From assembly GCA_963969345.1 (NCBI GenBank), contig OZ017769.1, forward strand, positions 8,497,725-8,561,724: a DNA stretch of 64,000 nucleotides, read 5' to 3'. The translations under genes and the position numbers were made by a program. This stretch comes from Turbatrix aceti (lineage: Eukaryota > Nematoda > Chromadorea > Rhabditida > Panagrolaimidae). Of the stretch, positions 24,401 through 39,400 are shown piece by piece (the stretch's first letter is position 1; each line of letters starts with the position of its first letter). The notes beneath the pieces are model-generated. The model did not search any database. It worked only from the letters and a program-made list of their open reading frames with translations, and was not told the DNA's origin.

Positions 24401-27400
24401 ACCGGCGACGTTGACGGAGCACCGCTCGAAGGCATTGTCACGCCCTACCACAGCGGACGCAGCGACGAAGCACAACCGACCGTCGAAGAACCCGAAGAAG
24501 GCAAGCCAGGCATCGGAGCCAAGATCACCGGCCTCTTCAAGCGTGGAACAGCCCACCAGGACTACCCCACGTCCGAGCCGTTCGAAGGTCCTCTTGCGTC
24601 TACTTCGCGCACCGGCGACGTTGACGGAGCACCGCTCGAAGGCATTGTCACGCCCTACCACAGCGGACGCAGCGACGAAGCACAACCGACCGTCGAAGAA
24701 CCCGAAGAAGGCAAGCCAGGCATCGGAGCCAAGATTACCGGCCTCTTCAAGCGTGGAACAGCCCACCAGGACTACCCCACGTCCGAGCCGTTCGAAGGTC
24801 CTCTTGCGTCTACTTCGCGCACCGGCGACGTTGACGGAGCACCGCTCGAAGGCATTGTCACGCCCTACCACAGCGGACGCAGCGACGAAGCACAACCGAC
24901 CGTCGAAGAACCCGAAGAAGGCAAGCCAGGCATCGGAGCCAAGATTACCGGCCTCTTCAAGCGTGGAACAGCCCACCAGGACTACCCCACGTCCGAGCCG
25001 TTCGAAGGTCCTCTTGCGTCTACTTCGCGCACCGGCGACGTTGACGGAGCACCGCTCGAAGGCATTGTCACGCCCTACCACAGCGGACGCAGCGACGAAG
25101 CACAACCGACCGTCGAAGAACCCGAAGAAGGCAAGCCAGGCATCGGAGCCAAGATTACCGGCCTCTTCAAGCGTGGAACAGCCCACCAGGACTACCCCAC
25201 GTCCGAGCCGTTCGAAGGTCCTCTTGCGTCTACTTCGCGCACCGGCGACGTTGACGGAGCACCGCTCGAAGGCATTGTCACGCCCTACCACAGCGGACGC
25301 AGCGACGAAGCACAACCGACCGTCGAAGAACCCGAAGAAGGCAAGCCAGGCATCGGAGCCAAGATTACCGGCCTCTTCAAGCGTGGAACAGCCCACCAGG
25401 ACTACCCCACCTCCGAGCCGTTCGAAGGTCCTCTTGCGTCTACTTCGCGCACCGGCGACGTTGACGGAGCACCGCTCGAAGGCATTGTCACGCCCTACCA
25501 CAGCGGACGCAGCGACGAAGCACAACCGACCGTCGAAGAACCCGAAGAAGGCAAGCCAGGCATCGGAGCCAAGATCACCGGCCTCTTCAAGCGTGGAACA
25601 GCCCACCAGGACTACCCCACGTCCGAGCCGTTCGAAGGTCCTCTTGCGTCTACTTCGCGCACCGGCGACGTTGACGGAGCACCGCTCGAAGGCATTGTCA
25701 CGCACCTACCACAGCGGACGCAGCGACGAAGCACAACCGACCGTCGAAGAACCCGAAGAAGGCAAGCCAGGCATCGGAGCCAAGATTACCGGCCTCTTCA
25801 AGCGTGGAACAGCCCACCAGGACTACCCCACGTCCGAGCCGTTCGAAGGTCCTCTTGCGTCTACTTCGCGCACCGGCGACGTTGACGGAGCACCGCTCGA
25901 AGGCATTGTCACGCCCTACCACAGCGGACGCAGCGACGAAGCACAACCGACCGTCGAAGAACCCGAAGAAGGCAAGCCAGGCATCGGAGCCAAGATCACC
26001 GGCCTCTTCAAGCGTGGAACAGCCCACCAGGACTACCCCACGTCCGAGCCGTTCGAAGGTCCTCTTGCGTCTACTTCGCGCACCGGCGACGTTGACGGAG
26101 CACCGCTCGAAGGCATTGTCACGCCCTACCACAGCGGACGCAGCGACGAAGCACAACCGACCGTCGAAGAACCCGAAGAAGGCAAGCCAGGCATCGGAGC
26201 CAAGATTACCGGCCTCTTCAAGCGTGGAACAGCCCACCAGGACTACCCCACGTCCGAGCCGTTCGAAGGTCCTCTTGCGTCTACTTCGCGCACCGGCGAC
26301 GTTGACGGAGCACCGCTCGAAGGCATTGTCACGCCCTACCACAGCGGACGCAGCGACGAAGCACAACCGACCGTCGAAGAACCCGAAGAAGGCAAGCCAG
26401 GCATCGGAGCCAAGATCACCGGCCTCTTCAAGCGTGGAACAGCCCACCAGGACTACCCCACGTCCGAGCCGTTCGAAGGTCCTCTTGCGTCTACTTCGCG
26501 CACCGGCGACGTTGACGGAGCACCGCTCGAAGGCATTGTCACGCCCTACCACAGCGGACGCAGCGACGAAGCACAACCGACCGTCGAAGAACCCGAAGAA
26601 GGCAAGCCAGGCATCGGAGCCAAGATTACCGGCCTCTTCAAGCGTGGAACAGCCCACCAGGACTACCCCACGTCCGAGCCGTTCGAAGGTCCTCTTGCGT
26701 CTACTTCGCGCACCGGCGACGTTGACGGAGCACCGCTCGAAGGCATTGTCACGCCCTACCACAGCGGACGCAGCGACGAAGCACAACCGACCGTCGAAGA
26801 ACCCGAAGAAGGCAAGCCAGGCATCGGAGCCAAGATTACCGGCCTCTTCAAGCGTGGAACAGCCCACCAGGACTACCCCACGTCCGAGCCGTTCGAAGGT
26901 CCTCTTGCGTCTACTTCGCGCACCGGCGACGTTGACGGAGCACCGCTCGAAGGCATTGTCACGCCCTACCACAGCGGACGCAGCGACGAAGCACAACCGA
27001 CCGTCGAAGAACCCGAAGAAGGCAAGCCAGGCATCGGAGCCAAGATTACCGGCCTCTTCAAGCGTGGAACAGCCCACCAGGACTACCCCACGTCCGAGCC
27101 GTTCGAAGGTCCTCTTGCGTCTACTTCGCGCACCGGCGACGTTGACGGAGCACCGCTCGAAGGCATTGTCACGCCCTACCACAGCGGACGCAGCGACGAA
27201 GCACAACCGACCGTCGAAGAACCCGAAGAAGGCAAGCCAGGCATCGGAGCCAAGATCACCGGCCTCTTCAAGCGTGGAACAGCCCACCAGGACTACCCCA
27301 CGTCCGAGCCGTTCGAAGGTCCTCTTGCGTCTACTTCGCGCACCGGCGACGTTGACGGAGCACCGCTCGAAGGCATTGTCACGCCCTACCACAGCGGACG

Positions 27401-30400
27401 CAGCGACGAAGCACAACCGACCGTCGAAGAACCCGAAGAAGGCAAGCCAGGCATCGGAGCCAAGATCACCGGCCTCTTCAAGCGTGGAACAGCCCACCAG
27501 GACTACCCCACGTCCGAGCCGTTCGAAGGTCCTCTTGCGTCTACTTCGCGCACCGGCGACGTTGACGGAGCACCGCTCGAAGGCATTGTCACGCCCTACC
27601 ACAGCGGACGCAGCGACGAAGCACAACCGACCGTCGAAGAACCCGAAGAAGGCAAGCCAGGCATCGGAGCCAAGATCACCGGCCTCTTCAAGCGTGGAAC
27701 AGCCCACCAGGACTACCCCACGTCCGAGCCGTTCGAAGGTCCTCTTGCGTCTACTTCGCGCACCGGCGACGTTGACGGAGCACCGCTCGAAGGCATTGTC
27801 ACGCACCTACCACAGCGGACGCAGCGACGAAGCACAACCGACCGTCGAAGAACCCGAAGAAGGCAAGCCAGGCATCGGAGCCAAGATCACCGGCCTCTTC
27901 AAGCGTGGAACAGCCCACCAGGACTACCCCACGTCCGAGCCGTTCGAAGGTCCTCTTGCGTCTACTTCGCGCACCGGCGACGTTGACGGAGCACCGCTCG
28001 AAGGCATTGTCACCACCTACCACAGCGGACGCAGCGACGAAGCACAACCGACCGTCGAAGAACCCGAAGAAGGCAAGCCAGGCATCGGAGCCAAGATCAC
28101 CGGCCTCTTCAAGCGTGGAACAGCCCACCAGGACTACCCCACGTCCGAGCCGTTCGAAGGTCCTCTTGCGTCTACCGTTCGCGCAGTCCGGCGACGTCGA
28201 CGGCAGCACCGCTCGAAGGCACTTGTCACCGCCTACCACAGCGGACGCAGCGATGACGTGCCTCAGAAGCCCGTCGAAGTCGTCGAAGCTCTTCAAGAGC
28301 CCACCGAAGACATTGGCGACAAGGCTGCGACCATCGGTCGTCGCATCACCGGCCTCTTCAAGAAGGGCACGTCGCACCAAGACTACCCGACATCCGAGCC
28401 CTACGAAGGTCCTCTTGACACCGTTGGCCCAGTCCACGACGTCGACGGCACTCCGCTCACCACACATGTCACCGTGTACCACAGCGGACGCAGCGATGAC
28501 GTGCCTCAGAAGCCCGTCGAAGTCGTCGAAGCTCTTCAAGAGCCCACCGAAGACATTGGCGACAAGGCTGCCACCATCGGTCGTCGCATCACCGGCCTCT
28601 TCAAGAAGGGCACGTCGCACCAAGACTACCCGACATCCGAGCCCTACGAAGGTCCTCTTGACACCGTTGGCCCAGTCCACGACGTCGACGGCACTCCGCT
28701 CACCACACATGTCACCGTGTACCACAGCGGACGCAGCGATGACGTGCCTCAGAAGCCCGTCGAAGTCGTCGAAGCTCCTCAAGAGCCCACCGAAGACATT
28801 GGCGACAAGGCTGCCACCATCGGTCGTCGCATCACCGGCCTCTTCAAGAAGGGCACGTCGCACCAAGACTACCCGACTTCCGAGCCCTACGAAGGTCCTC
28901 TTGACACCGTTGGCCCAGTCCACGACGTCGACGGCACTCCGCTCACCACACATGTCACCGTGTACCACAGCGGACGCAGCGATGACGTGCCTCAGAAGCC
29001 CGTCGAAGTCGTCGAAGCTCCTCAAGAGCCCACCGAAGACATTGGCGACAAGGCTGCCACCATCGGTCGTCGCATCACCGGCCTCTTCAAGAAGGGCACG
29101 TCGCACCAAGACTACCCGACATCCGAGCCCTACGAAGGTCCTCTTGACACTGTTGGCCCAGTCCACGACGTCGACGGCACTCCGCTCACCACACATGTCA
29201 CCGTGTACCACAGCGGACGCAGCGATGACGTGCCTCAGAAGCCCGTCGAAGTCGTCGAAGCTCCTCAAGAGCCCACCGAAGACATTGGCGACAAGGCTGC
29301 CACCATCGGTCGTCGCATCACCGGCCTCTTCAAGAAGGGCACGTCGCACCAAGACTACCCGACATCCGAGCCCTACGAAGGTCCTCTTGACACCGTTGGC
29401 CCAGTCCACGACGTCGACGGCACTCCGCTCACCACACATGTCACCGTGTACCACAGCGGACGCAGCGATGACGTGCCTCAGAAGCCCGTCGAAGTCGTCG
29501 AAGCTCCTCAAGAGCCCACCGAAGACATTGGCGACAAGGCTGCCACCATCGGTCGTCGCATCACCGGCCTCTTCAAGAAGGGCACGTCGCACCAAGACTA
29601 CCCGACGTCCGAGCCCTACGAAGGTCCTCTTGACACCGTTGGCCCAGTCCACGACGTCGACGGCACTCCGCTCACCACACATGTCACCGTGTACCACAGC
29701 GGACGCAGCGATGACGTGCCTCAGAAGCCCGTCGAAGTCGTCGAAGCTCCTCAAGAGCCCACCGAAGACATTGGCGACAAGGCTGCCACCATCGGTCGTC
29801 GCATCACCGGCCTCTTCAAGAAGGGCACGTCGCACCAAGACTACCCGACATCCGAGCCCTACGAAGGTCCTCTTGACACCGTTGGCCCAGTCCACGACGT
29901 CGACGGCACTCCGCTCACCACACATGTCACCGTGTACCACAGCGGACGCAGCGATGACGTGCCTCAGAAGCCCGTCGAAGTCGTCGAAGCTCCTCAAGAG
30001 CCCACCGAAGACATTGGCGACAAGGCTGCCACCATCGGTCGTCGCATCACCGGCCTCTTCAAGAAGGGCACGTCGCACCAAGACTACCCGACATCCGAGC
30101 CCTACGAAGGTCCTCTTGACACCGTTGGCCCAGTCCACGACGTCGACGGCACTCCGCTCACCACACATGTCACCGTGTACCACAGCGGACGCAGCGATGA
30201 CGTGCCTCAGAAGCCCGTCGAAGTCGTCGAAGCTCCTCAAGAGCCCACCGAAGACATTGGCGACAAGGCTGCCACCATCGGTCGTCGCATCACTGGCCTC
30301 TTCAAGAAGGGCACGTCGCACCAAGACTACCCGACCAGCCGAGCCCTACGAAGGTCCTCTTGACACTGTTGGCCCAGTCCACGACGTCGACGGCACTCCG

Positions 30401-33400
30401 CTCACCACACATGTCACCGTGTACCACAGCGGACGCAGCGATGACGTGCCTCAGAAGCCCGTCGAAGTCGTCGAAGCTCCTCAAGAGCCCACCGAAGACA
30501 TTGGCGACAAGGCTGCCACCATCGGTCGTCGCATCACTGGCCTCTTCAAGAAGGGCACGTCGCACCAAGACTACCCGACCAGCGAGCCCTACGAAGGTCC
30601 TCTTGACACCGTTGGCCCAGTCCACGACGTCGACGGCACTCCGCTCACCACACATGTCACCGTGTACCACAGCGGACGCAGCGATGACGTGCCTCAGAAG
30701 CCCGTCGAAGTCGTCGAAGCTCCTCAAGAGCCCACCGAAGACATTGGCGACAAGGCTGCCACCATCGGTCGTCGCATCACTGGCCTCTTCAAGAAGGGCA
30801 CGTCGCACCAAGACTACCCGACCTGCGAGCCCTACGAAGGTCCTCTTGACACCGTTGGCCCAGTCCACGACGTCGACGGCACTCCGCTCACCACACATGT
30901 CACCGTGTACCACAGCGGACGCAGCGATGACGTGCCTCAGAAGCCCGTCGAAGTCGTCGAAGCTCCTCAAGAGCCCACCGAAGACATTGGCGACAAGGCT
31001 GCCACCATCGGTCGTCGCATCACTGGCCTCTTCAAGAAGGGCACGTCGCACCAAGACTACCCGACCTCCGAGCCCTACGAAGGTCCTCTTGACACCGTTG
31101 GCCCAGTCCACGACGTCGACGGCACTCCGCTCACCACACATGTCACCGTGTACCACAGCGGACGCAGCGATGACGTGCCTCAGAAGCCCGTCGAAGTCGT
31201 CGAAGCTCCTCAAGAGCCCACCGAAGACATTGGCGACAAGGCTGCCACCATCGGTCGTCGCATCACCGGCCTCTTCAAGAAGGGCACGTCGCACCAAGAC
31301 TACCCGACATCGAGCCCTACGAAGGTCCTCTTGACACCGTTGGCCCAGTCCACGACGTCGACGGCACTCCGCTCACCACACATGTCACCGTGTACCACAG
31401 CGGACGCAGCGATGACGTGCCTCAGAAGCCCGTCGAAGTCGTCGAAGCTCCTCAAGAGCCCACCGAAGACATTGGCGACAAGGCTGCCACCATCGGTCGT
31501 CGCATCACCGGCCTCTTCAAGAAGGGCACGTCGCACCAAGACTACCCGACATCTGAGCCCTACGAAGGTCCTCTTGACACCGTTGGCCCAGTCCACGACG
31601 TCGACGGCACTCCGCTCACCACACATGTCACCGTGTACCACAGCGGACGCAGCGATGACGTGCCTCAGAAGCCCGTCGAAGTCGTCGAAGCTCCTCAAGA
31701 GCCCACCGAAGACATTGGCGACAAGGCTGCCACCATCGGTCGTCGCATCACTGGCCTCTTCAAGAAGGGCACGTCGCACCAAGACTACCCGACATCCGAG
31801 CCCTACGAAGGTCCTCTTGACACCGTTGGCCCAGTCCACGACGTCGACGGCACTCCGCTCACCACACATGTCACCGTGTACCACAGCGGACGCAGCGATG
31901 ACGTGCCTCAGAAGCCCGTCGAAGTCGTCGAAGCTCCTCAAGAGCCCACCGAAGACATTGGCGACAAGGCTGCCACCATCGGTCGTCGCATCACCGGCCT
32001 CTTCAAGAAGGGCACGTCGCACCAAGACTACCCGACCAGCGAGCCCTACGAAGGTCCTCTTGACACCGTTGGCCCAGTCCACGACGTCGACGGCACTCCG
32101 CTCACCACACATGTCACCGTGTACCACAGCGGACGCAGCGATGATGTGCCAACCAAGCCCGTCGAAGTCGTCGAAGCTCCTCAAGAGCCCACCGAAGACA
32201 TTGGCGACAAGGCTGCCACCATCGGTCGTCGCATCACTGGCCTCTTCAAGAAGGGCACGTCGCACCAAGACTACCCGACCTCCGAGCCCTACGAAGGTCC
32301 TCTTGACACCGTTGGCCCAGTCCACGACGTCGACGGCACTCCGCTCACCACACATGTCACCGTGTACCACAGCGGACGCAGCGATGACGTGCCTCAGAAG
32401 CCCGTCGAAGTCGTCGAAGCTCCTCAAGAGCCCACCGAAGACATTGGCGACAAGGCTGCCACCATCGGTCGTCGCATCACCGGCCTCTTCAAGAAGGGCA
32501 CGTCGCACCAAGACTACCCGACATCTGAGCCCTACGAAGGTCCTCTTGACACCGTTGGCCCAGTCCACGACGTCGACGGCACTCCGCTCACCACACATGT
32601 CACCGTGTACCACAGCGGACGCAGCGATGACGTGCCTCAGAAGCCCGTCGAAGTCGTCGAAGCTCCTCAAGAGCCCACCGAAGACATTGGCGACAAGGCT
32701 GCCACCATCGGTCGTCGCATCACCGGCCTCTTCAAGAAGGGCACGTCGCACCAAGACTACCCGACATCTGAGCCCTACGAAGGTCCTCTTGACACCGTTG
32801 GCCCAGTCCACGACGTCGACGGCACTCCGCTCACCACACATGTCACCGTGTACCACAGCGGACGCAGCGATGACGTGCCTCAGAAGCCCGTCGAAGTCGT
32901 CGAAGCTCCTCAAGAGCCCACCGAAGACATTGGCGACAAGGCTGCCACCATCGGTCGTCGCATCACTGGCCTCTTCAAGAAGGGCACGTCGCACCAAGAC
33001 TACCCGACATCTGAGCCCTACGAAGGTCCTCTTGACACCGTTGGCCCAGTCCACGACGTCGACGGCACTCCGCTCACCACACATGTCACCGTGTACCACA
33101 GCGGACGCAGCGATGACGTGCCTCAGAAGCCCGTCGAAGTCGTCGAAGCTCCTCAAGAGCCCACCGAAGACATTGGCGACAAGGCTGCCACCATCGGTCG
33201 TCGCATCACTGGCCTCTTCAAGAAGGGCACGTCGCACCAAGACTACCCGACCAGCGAGCCCTACGAAGGTCCTCTTGACACCGTTGGCCCAGTCCACGAC
33301 GTCGACGGCACTCCGCTCACCACACATGTCACCGTGTACCACAGCGGACGCAGCGATGACGTGCCTCAGAAGCCCGTCGAAGTCGTCGAAGCTCCTCAAG

Positions 33401-36400
33401 AGCCCACCGAAGACATTGGCGACAAGGCTGCCACCATCGGTCGTCGCATCACTGGCCTCTTCAAGAAGGGCACGTCGCACCAAGACTACCCGACATCGAG
33501 CCCTACGAAGGTCCTCTTGACACCGTTGGCCCAGTCCACGACGTCGACGGCACTCCGCTCACCACACATGTCACCGTGTACCACAGCGGACGCAGCGATG
33601 ACGTGCCTCAGAAGCCCGTCGAAGTCGTCGAAGCTCCTCAAGAGCCCACCGAAGACATTGGCGACAAGGCTGCCACCATCGGTCGTCGCATCACTGGCCT
33701 CTTCAAGAAGGGCACGTCGCACCAAGACTACCCGACCAGCGAGCCCTACGAAGGTCCTCTTGACACCGTTGGCCCAGTCCACGACGTCGACGGCACTCCG
33801 CTCACCACACATGTCACCGTGTACCACAGCGGACGCAGCGATGACGTGCCTCAGAAGCCCGTCGAAGTCGTCGAAGCTCCTCAAGAGCCCACCGAAGACA
33901 TTGGCGACAAGGCTGCCACCATCGGTCGTCGCATCACTGGCCTCTTCAAGAAGGGCACGTCGCACCAAGACTACCCGACATCTGAGCCCTACGAAGGTCC
34001 TCTTGACACCGTTGGCCCAGTCCACGACGTCGACGGCACTCCGCTCACCACACATGTCACCGTGTACCACAGCGGACGCAGCGATGACGTGCCTCAGAAG
34101 CCCGTCGAAGTCGTCGAAGCTCCTCAAGAGCCCACCGAAGACATTGGCGACAAGGCTGCCACCATCGGTCGTCGCATCACTGGCCTCTTCAAGAAGGGCA
34201 CGTCGCACCAAGACTACCCGACCAGCGAGCCCTACGAAGGTCCTCTTGACACCGTTGGCCCAGTCCACGACGTCGACGGCACTCCGCTCACCACACATGT
34301 CACCGTGTACCACAGCGGACGCAGCGATGACGTGCCTCAGAAGCCCGTCGAAGTCGTCGAAGCTCCTCAAGAGCCCACCGAAGACATTGGCGACAAGGCT
34401 GCCACCATCGGTCGTCGCATCACCGGCCTCTTCAAGAAGGGCACGTCGCACCAAGACTACCCGACATCTGAGCCCTACGAAGGTCCTCTTGACACCGTTG
34501 GCCCAGTCCACGACGTCGACGGCACTCCGCTCACCACACATGTCACCGTGTACCACAGCGGACGCAGCGATGACGTGCCTCAGAAGCCCGTCGAAGTCGT
34601 CGAAGCTCCTCAAGAGCCCACCGAAGACATTGGCGACAAGGCTGCCACCATCGGTCGTCGCATCACTGGCCTCTTCAAGAAGGGCACGTCGCACCAAGAC
34701 TACCCGACCAGCGAGCCCTACGAAGGTCCTCTTGACACCGTTGGCCCAGTCCACGACGTCGACGGCACTCCGCTCACCACACATGTCACCGTGTACCACA
34801 GCGGACGCAGCGATGACGTGCCTCAGAAGCCCGTCGAAGTCGTCGAAGCTCCTCAAGAGCCCACCGAAGACATTGGCGACAAGGCTGCCACCATCGGTCG
34901 TCGCATCACTGGCCTCTTCAAGAAGGGCACGTCGCACCAAGACTACCCGACCAGCGAGCCCTACGAAGGTCCTCTTGACACCGTTGGCCCAGTCCACGAC
35001 GTCGACGGCACTCCGCTCACCACACATGTCACCGTGTACCACAGCGGACGCAGCGATGACGTGCCTCAGAAGCCCGTCGAAGTCGTCGAAGCTCCTCAAG
35101 AGCCCACCGAAGACATTGGCGACAAGGCTGCCACCATCGGTCGTCGCATCACTGGCCTCTTCAAGAAGGGCACGTCGCACCAAGACTACCCGACCAGCGA
35201 GCCCTACGAAGGTCCTCTTGACACCGTTGGCCCAGTCCACGACGTCGACGGCACTCCGCTCACCACACATGTCACCGTGTACCACAGCGGACGCAGCGAT
35301 GACGTGCCTCAGAAGCCCGTCGAAGTCGTCGAAGCTCCTCAAGAGCCCACCGAAGACATTGGCGACAAGGCTGCCACCATCGGTCGTCGCATCACTGGCC
35401 TCTTCAAGAAGGGCACGTCGCACCAAGACTACCCGACCAGCGAGCCCTACGAAGGTCCTCTTGACACCGTTGGCCCAGTCCACGACGTCGACGGCACTCC
35501 GCTCACCACACATGTCACCGTGTACCACAGCGGACGCAGCGATGACGTGCCTCAGAAGCCCGTCGAAGTCGTCGAAGCTCCTCAAGAGCCCACCGAAGAC
35601 ATTGGCGACAAGGCTGCCACCATCGGTCGTCGCATCACTGGCCTCTTCAAGAAGGGCACGTCGCACCAAGACTACCCGACCAGCTGAGCCCTACGAAGGT
35701 CCTCTTGACACCGTTGGCCCAGTCCACGACGTCGACGGCACTCCGCTCACCACACATGTCACCGTGTACCACAGCGGACGCAGCGATGACGTGCCTCAGA
35801 AGCCCGTCGAAGTCGTCGAAGCTCCTCAAGAGCCCACCGAAGACATTGGCGACAAGGCTGCCACCATCGGTCGTCGCATCACTGGCCTCTTCAAGAAGGG
35901 CACGTCGCACCAAGACTACCCGACCAGCGAGCCCTACGAAGGTCCTCTTGACACCGTTGGCCCAGTCCACGACGTCGACGGCACTCCGCTCACCACACAT
36001 GTCACCGTGTACCACAGCGGACGCAGCGATGACGTGCCTCAGAAGCCCGTCGAAGTCGTCGAAGCTCCTCAAGAGCCCACCGAAGACATTGGCGACAAGG
36101 CTGCCACCATCGGTCGTCGCATCACCGGCCTCTTCAAGAAGGGCACGTCGCACCAAGACTACCCGACATCTGAGCCCTACGAAGGTCCTCTTGACACCGT
36201 TGGCCCAGTCCACGACGTCGACGGCACTCCGCTCACCACACATGTCACCGTGTACCACAGCGGACGCAGCGATGACGTGCCTCAGAAGCCCGTCGAAGTC
36301 GTCGAAGCTCCTCAAGAGCCCACCGAAGACATTGGCGACAAGGCTGCCACCATCGGTCGTCGCATCACTGGCCTCTTCAAGAAGGGCACGTCGCACCAAG

Positions 36401-39400
36401 ACTACCCGACCAGCGAGCCCTACGAAGGTCCTCTTGACACCGTTGGCCCAGTCCACGACGTCGACGGCACTCCGCTCACCACACATGTCACCGTGTACCA
36501 CAGCGGACGCAGCGATGACGTGCCTCAGAAGCCCGTCGAAGTCGTCGAAGCTCCTCAAGAGCCCACCGAAGACATTGGCGACAAGGCTGCCACCATCGGT
36601 CGTCGCATCACTGGCCTCTTCAAGAAGGGCACGTCGCACCAAGACTACCCGACCAGCGAGCCCTACGAAGGTCCTCTTGACACCGTTGGCCCAGTCCACG
36701 ACGTCGACGGCACTCCGCTCACCACACATGTCACCGTGTACCACAGCGGACGCAGCGATGACGTGCCTCAGAAGCCCGTCGAAGTCGTCGAAGCTCCTCA
36801 AGAGCCCACCGAAGACATTGGCGACAAGGCTGCCACCATCGGTCGTCGCATCACTGGCCTCTTCAAGAAGGGCACGTCGCACCAAGACTACCCGACCAGC
36901 GAGCCCTACGAAGGTCCTCTTGACACCGTTGGCCCAGTCCACGACGTCGACGGCACTCCGCTCACCACACATGTCACCGTGTACCACAGCGGACGCAGCG
37001 ATGACGTGCCTCAGAAGCCCGTCGAAGTCGTCGAAGCTCCTCAAGAGCCCACCGAAGACATTGGCGACAAGGCTGCCACCATCGGTCGTCGCATCACTGG
37101 CCTCTTCAAGAAGGGCACGTCGCACCAAGACTACCCGACATCTGAGCCCTACGAAGGTCCTCTTGACACCGTTGGCCCAGTCCACGACGTCGACGGCACT
37201 CCGCTCACCACACATGTCACCGTGTACCACAGCGGACGCAGCGATGACGTGCCTCAGAAGCCCGTCGAAGTCGTCGAAGCTCCTCAAGAGCCCACCGAAG
37301 ACATTGGCGACAAGGCTGCCACCATCGGTCGTCGCATCACTGGCCTCTTCAAGAAGGGCACGTCGCACCAAGACTACCCGACCATCGAGCCCTACGAAGG
37401 TCCTCTTGACACCGTTGGCCCAGTCCACGACGTCGACGGCACTCCGCTCACCACACATGTCACCGTGTACCACAGCGGACGCAGCGATGACGTGCCTCAG
37501 AAGCCCGTCGAAGTCGTCGAAGCTCCTCAAGAGCCCACCGAAGACATTGGCGACAAGGCTGCCACCATCGGTCGTCGCATCACTGGCCTCTTCAAGAAGG
37601 GCACGTCGCACCAAGACTACCCGACCAGCGAGCCCTACGAAGGTCCTCTTGACACCGTTGGCCCAGTCCACGACGTCGACGGCACTCCGCTCACCACACA
37701 TGTCACCGTGTACCACAGCGGACGCAGCGATGACGTGCCTCAGAAGCCCGTCGAAGTCGTCGAAGCTCCTCAAGAGCCCACCGAAGACATTGGCGACAAG
37801 GCTGCCACCATCGGTCGTCGCATCACTGGCCTCTTCAAGAAGGGCACGTCGCACCAAGACTACCCGACCAGCGAGCCCTACGAAGGTCCTCTTGACACCG
37901 TTGGCCCAGTCCACGACGTCGACGGCACTCCGCTCACCACACATGTCACCGTGTACCACAGCGGACGCAGCGATGACGTGCCTCAGAAGCCCGTCGAAGT
38001 CGTCGAAGCTCCTCAAGAGCCCACCGAAGACATTGGCGACAAGGCTGCCACCATCGGTCGTCGCATCACTGGCCTCTTCAAGAAGGGCACGTCGCACCAA
38101 GACTACCCGACATCGAGCCCTACGAAGGTCCTCTTGACACCGTTGGCCCAGTCCACGACGTCGACGGCACTCCGCTCACCACACATGTCACCGTGTACCA
38201 CAGCGGACGCAGCGATGACGTGCCTCAGAAGCCCGTCGAAGTCGTCGAAGCTCCTCAAGAGCCCACCGAAGACATTGGCGACAAGGCTGCCACCATCGGT
38301 CGTCGCATCACTGGCCTCTTCAAGAAGGGCACGTCGCACCAAGACTACCCGACCAGCGAGCCCTACGAAGGTCCTCTTGACACCGTTGGCCCAGTCCACG
38401 ACGTCGACGGCACTCCGCTCACCACACATGTCACCGTGTACCACAGCGGACGCAGCGATGACGTGCCTCAGAAGCCCGTCGAAGTCGTCGAAGCTCCTCA
38501 AGAGCCCACCGAAGACATTGGCGACAAGGCTGCCACCATCGGTCGTCGCATCACTGGCCTCTTCAAGAAGGGCACGTCGCACCAAGACTACCCGACCAGC
38601 GAGCCCTACGAAGGTCCTCTTGACACCGTTGGCCCAGTCCACGACGTCGACGGCACTCCGCTCACCACACATGTCACCGTGTACCACAGCGGACGCAGCG
38701 ATGACGTGCCTCAGAAGCCCGTCGAAGTCGTCGAAGCTCCTCAAGAGCCCACCGAAGACATTGGCGACAAGGCTGCCACCATCGGTCGTCGCATCACTGG
38801 CCTCTTCAAGAAGGGCACGTCGCACCAAGACTACCCGACCAGCGAGCCCTACGAAGGTCCTCTTGACACCGTTGGCCCAGTCCACGACGTCGACGGCACT
38901 CCGCTCACCACACATGTCACCGTGTACCACAGCGGACGCAGCGATGACGTGCCTCAGAAGCCCGTCGAAGTCGTCGAAGCTCCTCAAGAGCCCACCGAAG
39001 ACATTGGCGACAAGGCTGCCACCATCGGTCGTCGCATCACTGGCCTCTTCAAGAAGGGCACGTCGCACCAAGACTACCCGACCAGCGAGCCCTACGAAGG
39101 TCCTCTTGACACCGTTGGCCCAGTCCACGACGTCGACGGCACTCCGCTCACCACACATGTCACCGTGTACCACAGCGGACGCAGCGATGACGTGCCTCAG
39201 AAGCCCGTCGAAGTCGTCGAAGCTCCTCAAGAGCCCACCGAAGACATTGGCGACAAGGCTGCCACCATCGGTCGTCGCATCACTGGCCTCTTCAAGAAGG
39301 GCACGTCGCACCAAGACTACCCGACCAGCGAGCCCTACGAAGGTCCTCTTGACACCGTTGGCCCAGTCCACGACGTCGACGGCACTCCGCTCACCACACA

